Source of the DNA: Natrialba asiatica DSM 12278
GTDB lineage: Archaea > Halobacteriota > Halobacteria > Halobacteriales > Natrialbaceae
Assembly (NCBI RefSeq): GCF_000337555.1
Contig: NZ_AOIO01000017.1
Span: forward strand, 82,529 to 146,528
DNA length: 64,000 bases
Direction of reading: 5' to 3'
The stretch's first letter is position 1. The number at the start of each line of letters is the position of its first letter. Positions 26,952 through 34,488 of the stretch are shown piece after piece. The notes below the pieces were generated by a model that saw only the letters and a program-made list of their open reading frames with translations, did no database searches and was not told where the DNA came from. Position numbers and translations under genes: made by a program.

Positions 26952-29114
26952 TCAGTCTTCGGAAACCCGACTGCCGCCCGGCGGCATGAAGTGTTGAATG
27001 CGGTCCGGACTCGCGATTTTCCGAACGAACGTCTCGTCTTCGAATCGCTCGCGGAAGCGCCGGTAGAGTCGCTTCGCCGCGTCGGCCTGGGCGTACCGGC
27101 CGGGTTCGAGTTCGATCGTCGTCTCCGCTGACTCTTCGATGGCCGCCGGCGGACCGCCGATGACGCGGGTGTACGGCTCACACTGGATGCCGACGGCGGC
27201 ACCGACCGGGGTGTCGCGGTAGTAGGTTCGGTCGCCGCGGACGGCGAAGCCACCCTTTTCCAGATATTCCCCGCTTTCGGGGGTCTTCGTCACCTGGTCG
27301 GAGTCGACGGCGTAGACGTCGCCCGCGTAGCGGCCGTCCTTCCAGACCGAGGAGTACGAGACCGCGAACTGGGCGGCTTCCTCGATGCTCGACTCGGGGA
27401 GTTCGATATCCGACGAGGAGGCCTCGCTGGGATCGGTCGCCTTCAGTACCGTGACGGGGCCGCCGTGGGCCTGCGTGTGCAGGACTTTGTCGCCCGGCTC
27501 CAGGTACTTCTTTACCAGTTCCTCGTTCTGGTCGGCGTCGCGGCCGCCGATCACGAGGTAGCCGTCGCTGGTGTGGAACCAGCGGAACCGGTCGAACCAG
27601 GGTTCGTTCTCGCGGATCGGGATCGACGGGTCCGCGAGCCAGTCGTGGTCTTCACCCTCATCTTCGGCAGCCTCGTCGTCCGCCACCTCGCCGTCGGCGG
27701 CCTCCCACTCGTCGCGGCGGCGCTTTGCCTCTTCGAGGTCCTCGCGGGTGTCCTCGATTGCGGCCAGTGCACCCTCTTTCTTTTCCGCGACGCGCTTTGC
27801 CTCGGTGTAGAGGCGATCCGCGTTCTGCTCGACGCCGTCGTGCGCCTCGAGTTCGATGTACTCCCCGTCGACGTCGACCGTGACGAGTCCCTCGCTGCCG
27901 TCGACGTCGACGACAGCCTCGGCGGCGTCGATGCCCTGCTCGGCACCCTCCGCGAAGCGCTCCTCGATTTCGTCCCAGGGGCGGTCCTGTTCGCGGGCCT
28001 CCTGAATCGTCGAGAGGATCTCGTCGACGAGGCCGTACTCGGCGTACAGCGACTCAGCGTTCTCGCGGAGATTTTGGGCGTCCTGCTCGAAGCCCTCGAT
28101 CGCGCCCTGTTGCTGTTCGATGATTCGCTCGTGTTTGGCGATCTCCTCCTCGAAATCGGGGCGCTGATCCGTCGGGTCCGGCTCCTCCTCGTCCTCGAGT
28201 TCGAGTCGGAAGAAGTAGTCGTCGAGTGCCTCGAGGAAGGTATCGTAGGGTTCGCCGTCGAGGTCGTCCTGTTCGTGCTCCTCGAGCGGGAAGGGAGTGA
28301 CGTCGACGACGCGGGCGGCGCTCCCGTCGTCCCCGTCGCCGTCCTCGGTCCGGTCCTCGTCGCCGGTGTCGAGATACAACCGCGAATCGAAATTCCCGTT
28401 TCGGGTATCGAGCGCGAGTCGTTCGATCGCCTCGTAGAGCCCGTCGTAGGTCTCCTCGTCGGCGTCGGCGATGTCCATCGCCTTCTCGACGCCCGCGCGG
28501 GTGCAGAGTTCTTCCGCGTAGAGGCCGCCGAAGTTGAGCTGCGTCGCGAGCGTGCGGACCACGTCGGTATCCGAATCCTCCATCTCGTGGCCGAAGGCCT
28601 CGCGCGAAATCGTCAGCGGATTCGTCCGCGTGTCGGGGAACTCGTAGCGCGAGCCAGGGACGACGGTTCGAGACTTTAGACGAACCGTCTCGAGACAGTC
28701 GATCACCTTGTACTCGCCGTCCGTCACCGCGACGTTGCCCTGGCCGAACAGCTCGACGATGATCCGGGTCGTCCCGTCGTCGCGCTCGAAGACGAACTCG
28801 AGGATGCGGTCGAACTCGTACTGGGAGACGCCGGCGAAGTCCGCACCGGACAGCCGATTGCGCAGCATCATCGCGAACTGCGGCGGCCGACCGGGGGCGT
28901 CTGGCACCCGCTCGGGGGCGACCGTGTGGGCGCGTTTCACCTCGCCGACCTCGAGAAGCAACTCGATGCGACCGCGGTCGAAGTCGCGCAGCTTGAGGCG
29001 GACGAGATCGTCCCCGTAGAGATAGGCCTTGTCGAGCTTCGCGCCCTCGTAGGCTCCGAACTCGCGGACGAGGGCGGCGAGGTCGACGCTCGTAAGCTCC
29101 CGCTTTGGATCCAT
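26952..29114 (-). CDS. rqcH: NFACT-family ribosome quality-control protein (RqcH/Rqc2 homologue)
   Basis: 720 residues. The NFACT-N domain opens with KRELTSVDLAALVREFGAYEGAKLDKAY and includes FAMMLRNRLSGADF. Helix-hairpin-helix and long coiled-coil regions follow (about 290-480), with an acidic insert (AADGEVADDEAAEDEGEDHD). The NFACT-R/DUF814 domain (about 505-610) has FRWFHTSDGYLVIGGRDADQNEELVKKY and HTQAHGGPVTVLK. The family binds 60S/50S-type subunits with a stalled peptidyl-tRNA and adds C-terminal Ala/Thr tails. It ends about 90 nt from the neighbouring gene, in a tail-to-tail arrangement. Confidence 0.92.
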   Translation of the reverse strand: MDPKRELTSVDLAALVREFGAYEGAKLDKAYLYGDDLVRLKLRDFDRGRIELLLEVGEVKRAHTVAPERVPDAPGRPPQFAMMLRNRLSGADFAGVSQYEFDRILEFVFERDDGTTRIIVELFGQGNVAVTDGEYKVIDCLETVRLKSRTVVPGSRYEFPDTRTNPLTISREAFGHEMEDSDTDVVRTLATQLNFGGLYAEELCTRAGVEKAMDIADADEETYDGLYEAIERLALDTRNGNFDSRLYLDTGDEDRTEDGDGDDGSAARVVDVTPFPLEEHEQDDLDGEPYDTFLEALDDYFFRLELEDEEEPDPTDQRPDFEEEIAKHERIIEQQQGAIEGFEQDAQNLRENAESLYAEYGLVDEILSTIQEAREQDRPWDEIEERFAEGAEQGIDAAEAVVDVDGSEGLVTVDVDGEYIELEAHDGVEQNADRLYTEAKRVAEKKEGALAAIEDTREDLEEAKRRRDEWEAADGEVADDEAAEDEGEDHDWLADPSIPIRENEPWFDRFRWFHTSDGYLVIGGRDADQNEELVKKYLEPGDKVLHTQAHGGPVTVLKATDPSEASSSDIELPESSIEEAAQFAVSYSSVWKDGRYAGDVYAVDSDQVTKTPESGEYLEKGGFAVRGDRTYYRDTPVGAAVGIQCEPYTRVIGGPPAAIEESAETTIELEPGRYAQADAAKRLYRRFRERFEDETFVRKIASPDRIQHFMPPGGSRVSED

Positions 29115-29383
29115 ACAACAGAGTGCCCGGCGCGGTCAAAAAGGCGTGTCGCTCCGTTCGCGGGGCCGGTTGGCATCCCCGTCGAGAACCTGGGGCAGTC
29201 GGAAAGGCTAATCCCGCCCGACCCACTGGTACCTGATATGAACGCCGCGCTCGACCCCCTCACCGGCGTCGAACCGCCGTCCGTCGGAAACCGGAGGCGT
29301 ACCGCTACCTGCGGCACACGCAGGGCAACTCCCGTCGCGCCCGTCGCGTCCGTCCCACCCGAAACCGGAGGCAGCCCGCAGCT

Positions 29384-30043
29384 ATGAGCGCGCCGGAAGA
29401 CCAGCGCACCTGGCAGGCCATCCTCGAACTCCCGCCGGTTCTCGACCGGCTCGAGGACGCCGGCGGCATCCCCGTCGTCGAACTCGTCGACGAACTCGCC
29501 GAGCGCAACGACCTCGTCGTCGAGGCCGACGGCGTCGTCTACCACGACCGGGGCATCCGCGTTCCCGGGTACGACGCGACCTTCGTCCACGAACCAACCG
29601 GCTCGCGGGGTCGCCCTGCCTTCAGCGTCGAGGTGAACTCCGTCGGGCCGCGAAACACCTGGGCCGTCTTCGACAAGACGCTCTCCTGGGACGTGTACCT
29701 CCTTCAGACACCCGAGGTCGCCGCTCTCGCCTGGCTCAGCGACGAGGAGTACCGGGTCGAGGATGCGGAGCATTTCGAGACGAAACAAGACGCCGTGGCC
29801 GCCGGCCGGTTCTCGTTCGGCATCTTCCTGCACAGCGGCGAGGACTGGCAGGAGCAGGTCGAGTACATTCGCCAGACGGACGCGCCGGCGTTCCTCCAGC
29901 GCGAAGACGGCTCGACGATGCACCCCTCGACCCAATCCGAGTTCTACCAGCTCGTCGACTCGACGCCCACCGAGTTCAGAACGAGCGGCGGAAACGCGCA
30001 GTCGTATCTGGGGCTGCTTGAACTCGAGATTACGATCGACTGA
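29384..30043 (+). CDS. Soluble protein of unknown function
   Basis: 219 residues, acidic, mixed alpha/beta, no signal or membrane segment. An early helix pair (WQAILELPPVLDRLEDAGGIPVVELVDELAERND) looks like a compact helical module, followed by strands (GVVYHDRGIRVPGYDATFVHE). I do not recognise the family. A short frame (29239-29387, 49 codons) ends with a TGA overlapping this ATG, and the sequence between contains the 12-nt direct repeat GAAACCGGAGGC at about 29287 and 29361, so the upstream part may be a leader or worn N-terminus. It is divergent from rqcH across 269 nt. Confidence 0.65.
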   Translation: MSAPEDQRTWQAILELPPVLDRLEDAGGIPVVELVDELAERNDLVVEADGVVYHDRGIRVPGYDATFVHEPTGSRGRPAFSVEVNSVGPRNTWAVFDKTLSWDVYLLQTPEVAALAWLSDEEYRVEDAEHFETKQDAVAAGRFSFGIFLHSGEDWQEQVEYIRQTDAPAFLQREDGSTMHPSTQSEFYQLVDSTPTEFRTSGGNAQSYLGLLELEITID

Positions 30044-30053
30044 TATTGGGACT

Positions 30054-30095
30054 GACACCGACACCGACACCGACACTGACACTAACACTGACGCC
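30054..30095. repeat. Hexanucleotide microsatellite
   Basis: Seven tandem 6-mers, mostly GACACC or GACACT, start 10 nt behind the stop of the preceding gene. They would encode Asp-Thr if read in frame, so slippage plus stop loss could lengthen that protein. Copy number is likely variable. Confidence 0.8.
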
Positions 30096-30142
30096 GGCTA
30101 TCGGATCGCTCGTTCGGATCACCAGACCACGCTACCGCCGTC

Positions 30143-30802
30143 TCACAGCTCCCATCCCTCCTGCGTGTAGGCCATCTCCCAGAACCGGTACTCCAACTTC
30201 GCGCTCGTCAGGAACGCCTCGCGAATCGCCTCGTGCTCACCTGGGTAGCGCTCGCCGCAGCGGTCGACGAACTCGCGACACCAGGCCGTCGCCTCGCGGA
30301 ACTCCTCGCCCGTGTACATGTCGATGAATGGGGTATAGCGGTGCTCTTCTGTGGCGAGTTCGGCCATGTGCTCGGCCACGTCGAGGTAGCCCTGCATGCA
30401 CGGATAGAGCGCGCCCGCGATTTCGGCGATGGTCCCCTCGTGGGCCGTCCGAAGGAGAAAGTTCGTGTAGGCGACGCAGGTCGGGGCCTTCTCGACCGAC
30501 TCGAGTTCGGTGCCCGAAATCCCGTAGTCCGCGGCGAACTCGCGGTGGAGGTCGAGTTCGTGCTCCAGCACGTCGTGAGCGACGCCGAGGAGGTGGGTCA
30601 TCGTCGCCTCGTCGCGCGCTTTCGTCCCGGCGATCGAGAACAGGCGCGCGTAATCGAGCAGGTACCGGTAGTCCTGTTTCACCCAGTGGCGAAACGCGTC
30701 CTCCTCGAGCGTGCCGGCGGCGAGTTCGGTGACGAACGGGTGGGCCTTCTGTGCGGACCAGACGTCCGCGCCGGCGTCGAGGAGATGGTCGCTGAATGCC
30801 AT
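30143..30802 (-). CDS. tenA: TenA-family aminopyrimidine aminohydrolase (thiamin salvage)
   Basis: 219 residues, all-helical. The active-site residues of TenA_C enzymes are in place: D44 (KQDYRYL), C135 (ALYPCMQGY) and E204/E209 (KLEYRFWEMAY). It hydrolyses aminopyrimidine breakdown products of thiamin so the pyrimidine can be reused. The longer frame upstream (to 31999) is antisense to the ZIP gene and not coding. A TATA-like ATATAATA lies about 25-30 nt upstream of the ATG (leaderless spacing). Divergent from the ZIP gene. Confidence 0.92.
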   Translation of the reverse strand: MAFSDHLLDAGADVWSAQKAHPFVTELAAGTLEEDAFRHWVKQDYRYLLDYARLFSIAGTKARDEATMTHLLGVAHDVLEHELDLHREFAADYGISGTELESVEKAPTCVAYTNFLLRTAHEGTIAEIAGALYPCMQGYLDVAEHMAELATEEHRYTPFIDMYTGEEFREATAWCREFVDRCGERYPGEHEAIREAFLTSAKLEYRFWEMAYTQEGWEL

Positions 30803-30955
30803 GGACGAGTTCGGTGGTTGCGCGGTATTATATGTTGGTGGTACAATCCGGTTATCCACCGCGGAGCGTTCGCGTGCTATCGACCCTGTCCGCGACCGAA
30901 GTCGGACGGTACGCGACCCGGACACGTATTTTTGTCTCGGCGGCGAACGAACGGT

Positions 30956-31879
30956 ATGGTATCGCTCGCGGAGGTCGTTCTCGTCGCCGCCGTCGCGGGC
31001 GGACTCACCGGCGTCGGGGCGCTTCCGCTGTTGCTGACCGAGCGGGTGAGCCACCGGCTCTACGACGGCGCGCTGGGACTCGCCGCCGGGATCATGGTCG
31101 GCGCGGCCGTCTTCGCGCTCGTCCGCCCCGGCCTCGAACTCGGAACGCCGTTCGAGGTCGTCGCGGGGCTTCTCGCCGGCGGCGCGTTCCTGCTCGTCGG
31201 AAACGCCGTGCTTCCCCACCTCCATCTCCAATTTCGGGGCGAGGAACGCGTCGAGGGAACGTCGCTCGTCGATCCGCCGCTCGCTTCCGGGACGACGGTG
31301 AACTCGCCGACGGCGGGCGAGAGCGAGGTCGGGAACGAGAGCGAGGTCGAAAACGGGAGCGGTAGTAAGAGCGACCGCGAGGCCGGAAGCGCCGACGCGG
31401 GCGACGACACCGACGCCGCGAGTTCCGAGGGGCTTCGCCGCGCGACCCTCGTCGGCGGAGCCGTGACGATCCACAACGTCCCCGAAGGCCTCGCGGTCGG
31501 CATCGCGTTCGCGAGCGGCGAGTCCGCGATCGGCTTTGCAATCGCGACCGCCATCGCCGTCCAGAACGTTCCCGACGGGTTCGCGATGGCGGTTCCCGCA
31601 GTCCGAGCGGGCGTCTCTCGCGGCCGAACGATCCTCTATACGACGCTCTCCGGCGGAATCCCGGAACCGATCGCGGCGGCCGTCGGTTTCTCGCTCGTCA
31701 CGGTCGTCTCCGGGCTCTTCCCGGTCGCCGCCGGCTTCGCCGCGGGCGCGATGATCGCCGTCGTCTTCCGCGAACTCGTGCCCTCGAGTCACGGCCACGG
31801 CTACGCCGACACCGCGACGGCGGCGTTCATCCTCGGCTTCGCGCTGATGTTGATCGTGGATACGGTACTCGCGGTCTGA
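30956..31879 (+). CDS. ZIP-family divalent metal transporter
   Basis: 307 residues, about eight helices. The ZIP signature pair lies in helices 4 and 5: HNVPEGLAVG and QNVPDGFAMA, whose His, Asn, Glu/Asp form the metal path. A long acidic, Ser/Glu-rich loop between helices 3 and 4 (about residues 95-155) replaces the His-rich loop usual in zinc importers. It would import Zn, Fe or Mn. The ATG at 30956 fits the hydrophobic start VSLAEVVLVAAVAGG; longer frames run antisense to tenA. Confidence 0.88.
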   Translation: MVSLAEVVLVAAVAGGLTGVGALPLLLTERVSHRLYDGALGLAAGIMVGAAVFALVRPGLELGTPFEVVAGLLAGGAFLLVGNAVLPHLHLQFRGEERVEGTSLVDPPLASGTTVNSPTAGESEVGNESEVENGSGSKSDREAGSADAGDDTDAASSEGLRRATLVGGAVTIHNVPEGLAVGIAFASGESAIGFAIATAIAVQNVPDGFAMAVPAVRAGVSRGRTILYTTLSGGIPEPIAAAVGFSLVTVVSGLFPVAAGFAAGAMIAVVFRELVPSSHGHGYADTATAAFILGFALMLIVDTVLAV

Positions 31880-32133
31880 GCGTGGTCTAAGCGCGGTCTG
31901 AGAGCGCAGAGTCGGCGCAACCGTCCCCCGTAGTCGTATTCTGGCCGGGCGTTGATCCGGATCGCCTCCCAACCGTTGGGACGTCACCGACCACGACATC
32001 GAATTACCACACGAAAGACGACTTCGACGACGAACTCGGGTTCTGACGCTCTTTCGAACTTCGAACCCTCGCGGTCATCACTCCTCTTTCCGCCACCGGT
32101 GACCTTTTCTCGCTAATCGGCCAACGCTTCGCC

Positions 32134-32928
32134 ATGACGTTCGTCTCGAACCTCCGAAATCGCGAGCGACTCGTCGGCACCTGGGTCGCACTGAGCGATC
32201 CGGCGATCGGCGAGATCAGCGCCCACCTCGAGTTCGACGCCGTCGTCATCGACGGCGAGCACTCGACGAACTCGATCGAGACGCTCACGGAGATCGCACG
32301 TGCAGTTGACGCGGCAGACGCCGCCGGGGCCGACGAATCCGATACCGGAACCGTCGTCCGACTCTCGGCGAACGATTCGACGGAGATCAAGCGCGTCCTC
32401 GACGCGGGCGTCGACGGCGTGATGGCACCGATGATCGACACGCCCGAGGACGCGCGGGCGCTCGTCGAGGCGACCCGCTACCCGCCCGACGGCGTCCGCG
32501 GCGTCGGCTTCGGCCGCGCCAACGAGTTCGGCCTGGCGTTTCCCGAGTACGTCGACCGGGCGAACGATGAACTCGTCACGATCGCCCAGATCGAGACCGA
32601 ATCCGGCCTCGAAAACGTCGAGGAGATCGTCGCCGTCGACGGCCTCGACGGGCTGTTCGTCGGCCCGGCGGATCTCTCTGCTGCGCTCGGGCGCTTCGGC
32701 GAGACCGAGAGCGACGAGTTCCTCGCGGCCGTCGATCGGATCCTCGAAGCGGGCCACGCAGTCGACAAGCCGGTCGCGACGCTGGCGTTCGAGGACGAGG
32801 AGATCGAACGGTGGGTCGATCGCGGCTTCGACTTCGTCTTGGCCGGCGTCGACATCGATTACGTGAAATCGGGTGGGCGGCGGGCGAAGGCGGCGTTCGA
32901 CGACGCGATAGCGGAGCGAGACGGGTGA
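32134..32928 (+). CDS. HpcH/HpaI-family aldolase
   Basis: 264 residues. An early VGTWVALSDPAIGEI, then VVIDGEHSTNSIETL, VMAPMIDTPEDARALVEATRYPPDGVRGVGFGRAN, metal ligand Glu in QIETESGLENVEEI and Asp in GLFVGPADLSAALG. This is the class II, metal-dependent pyruvate aldolase fold acting on 2-keto-3-deoxy sugar acids or hydroxyketoacids; the substrate is not readable. The preceding 254 nt hold no gene. The structured repeat A starts directly behind its stop codon. Confidence 0.88.
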   Translation: MTFVSNLRNRERLVGTWVALSDPAIGEISAHLEFDAVVIDGEHSTNSIETLTEIARAVDAADAAGADESDTGTVVRLSANDSTEIKRVLDAGVDGVMAPMIDTPEDARALVEATRYPPDGVRGVGFGRANEFGLAFPEYVDRANDELVTIAQIETESGLENVEEIVAVDGLDGLFVGPADLSAALGRFGETESDEFLAAVDRILEAGHAVDKPVATLAFEDEEIERWVDRGFDFVLAGVDIDYVKSGGRRAKAAFDDAIAERDG

Positions 32929-32930
32929 TC

Positions 32931-33035
32931 TGTACGTCTCGGGTGTGCTAGCACCTGGAGCATTTCGCGTATGCTCGTTGCGGCTTTCGTTCTATTCGTT
33001 GATATGTATTGGCTTATAGCTACTGCTGATTGGCC
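32931..33035 (+). ncRNA. Structured repeat A, IS200/IS605 right-end-like (5' part missing)
   Basis: An ungapped match of about 70% over 59 nt to 47071-47129, with looser similarity for another 45 nt. Hairpin 1 is GGTG/CACC (32942-32955) in the same register as copy B. Hairpin 2 is GAGCAT/ATGCTC (32958-32976). The outer left arm seen in copy B is absent because the aldolase gene ends three nt before. It is probably a truncated relic of the same element. Transcription is not shown. Confidence 0.5.
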
Positions 33036-33352
33036 AAGTAGGAGGGGGTGTGCTGGTATTCTCGCGGATATTGAATCCACTCGGTGCGAGGAATAGATCA
33101 GCCACGTCCGGTAGCTGGTAGCACGGTTTCGTTATTCAGGATAGTCGGAACCGTCCGTGAAGATCCACGTTCAGTATCGGTCAAAGGTGATGAATTGAGG
33201 AGTCAATGCACCGATAGCTGTCGAGGATAGCATGCTGAAGACAGGGGGCGTATGCGGTACGGCGACTAACTTTATTTCGGCCCGTCAACGCTGAACTACC
33301 CGAAAGAGAAGGTGCTTACTGCGCACATTCAATATCGACATCTTGGAGTTTT

Positions 33353-34171
33353 CTACTTTAATAGAGTCTGACGGATGCGTTCTACTATTGTTTCCTCATC
33401 AGCTATTTCGACTGGTTCTTTCCCGCCGTCCCTCATCGTTTCTCTCGTGTCCTCATCATCGTCTTCTCCTTCTCCGAACATTTCGTCAGCCTCCTCACCG
33501 CCTTCTTCGACCATGTCACCAGTCTCCTCACTGCCTTCTCCAAACATCTCGTCGGTCTCCTCACTGCCTTCTCCGAACATTTCGTCGGTCTCCTCACCGC
33601 CTTCTTCCATCATCTCGCCAGTCCCCTCACTGCCTTCTTCGACCATTTCGCTCGCCTCTTCACCTCTTTCTTCGACCATCTCAGCTGTCTCCCCACCACC
33701 CTTTTCGATCATCTCGCCCGCCTCTTCGCCACTTTCTTCGACCATCTCACCGATCTGTTTACTTCCCTCTTCGATCTGATCGCCGAGTCCCTCGCTGGTC
33801 TCTCTAATTCGATTGGCGACGTTCTCCGTCGTCTCCTCCGTCTTTTCTGCTACTTTTTGACCACCCTTCTGGACTTGATCAGCCGCGCCGTGGGTCATTC
33901 CCCACGTACGGCTTTTGACCGTGTCAGTGACTCTACGACCCTGCTTTGAGGAACCATCGCCTTCGGAACTGACTTTTTCGCTTATTGAACCAAACCAATC
34001 TCGGAGCACGTAACCAAGGCCGATGAGGGTGATTACATCAATTAGCCGGGGGTGAGACCTCCCCTCTTCAGTAGTCATTCTCTCCTCATCGCTCGTCGTT
34101 CTTCTTCCGTGTCTGGTCGTCTCGTATCCGGTCGTCTCGTCTCCGGTCGTTATGTCTGGCTTATTTGACAT
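33353..34171 (-). CDS. Membrane-anchored 11-residue-repeat (LEA-like) protein
   Basis: 272 residues. A basic/Thr-rich N-terminus is followed by one hydrophobic segment (about 42-60, LIDVITLIGLGYVL), then twelve tandem 11-residue units from residue 98 to 229 plus a partial one, consensus EMVEEGGEETD (earlier units Lys/Arg-richer, for example DQVQKGGQKVA). Eleven-residue periodicity is the mark of LEA group 3-type and other hendecad amphipathic helices, which bind membranes or protect proteins during drying. The repeat is also visible in DNA as 33-nt units, so recombination could change copy number. Base composition is lower in GC than the flanks. Confidence 0.7.
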   Translation of the reverse strand: MSNKPDITTGDETTGYETTRHGRRTTSDEERMTTEEGRSHPRLIDVITLIGLGYVLRDWFGSISEKVSSEGDGSSKQGRRVTDTVKSRTWGMTHGAADQVQKGGQKVAEKTEETTENVANRIRETSEGLGDQIEEGSKQIGEMVEESGEEAGEMIEKGGGETAEMVEERGEEASEMVEEGSEGTGEMMEEGGEETDEMFGEGSEETDEMFGEGSEETGDMVEEGGEEADEMFGEGEDDDEDTRETMRDGGKEPVEIADEETIVERIRQTLLK

Positions 34172-34488
34172 CGATTAATAGTCTGGTTTCTGCAGACAGT
34201 AAACTTCGGCCGGCACCGGCAAGTCAAAAAAATGACGGCTGAATTGCTATTCTCCAAACAGTATGTAGCGGATAACAGAAGGTATGAAGCGCATACCAGA
34301 GATAGAAACACGCAGGTTTACTTGGTAGAAGACTGCCCGGTCTGAACACCACACAATTCTGAGAGGGTTTTTCGGTGGTCACTAAGCACCGTAGGTACCG
34401 GATCAAGGAGCGCAGTTTCAGCACTCTGGCCGAGAGTTGAAACTGCAGTACCAACGACTGCGCCGAGAACGAATCGCAGCGTCGACTG
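34172..34488. other. Gene-free AT-richer gap
   Basis: 317 nt between the hendecad-repeat gene and elp3. Open frames here (the longest is 76 codons on the minus strand) have Cys/Leu/Ser-rich, non-haloarchaeal composition. It must contain the promoter of the repeat protein; a PstI-like CTGCAG palindrome and TATTAAT lie within 35 nt of its start. Nothing else is recognised. Confidence 0.5.

Noticed and set aside
29239..29387. 49-codon frame overlapping the start of the gene at 29384 as a leader peptide
   Set aside because: The ATGA overlap is suggestive, but the second half is Arg/Pro/Thr-rich noise and a short direct repeat explains the odd look; kept only as a remark.
30143..31999. 618-codon minus-strand frame covering both tenA and the ZIP region
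   Set aside because: Only the last 219 codons are TenA; the rest is antisense to the ZIP transporter, and a TATA element sits before the ATG at 30802.
33440..33800. 33-nt tandem repeats as a CRISPR-like array
   Set aside because: The units are contiguous without spacers and translate as 11-residue repeats inside an intact gene.
34224..34454. 76-codon minus-strand frame in the gap before the hendecad-repeat gene
   Set aside because: Composition (Leu, Cys, Phe, few acids) is unlike any neighbour and no start signal is visible.
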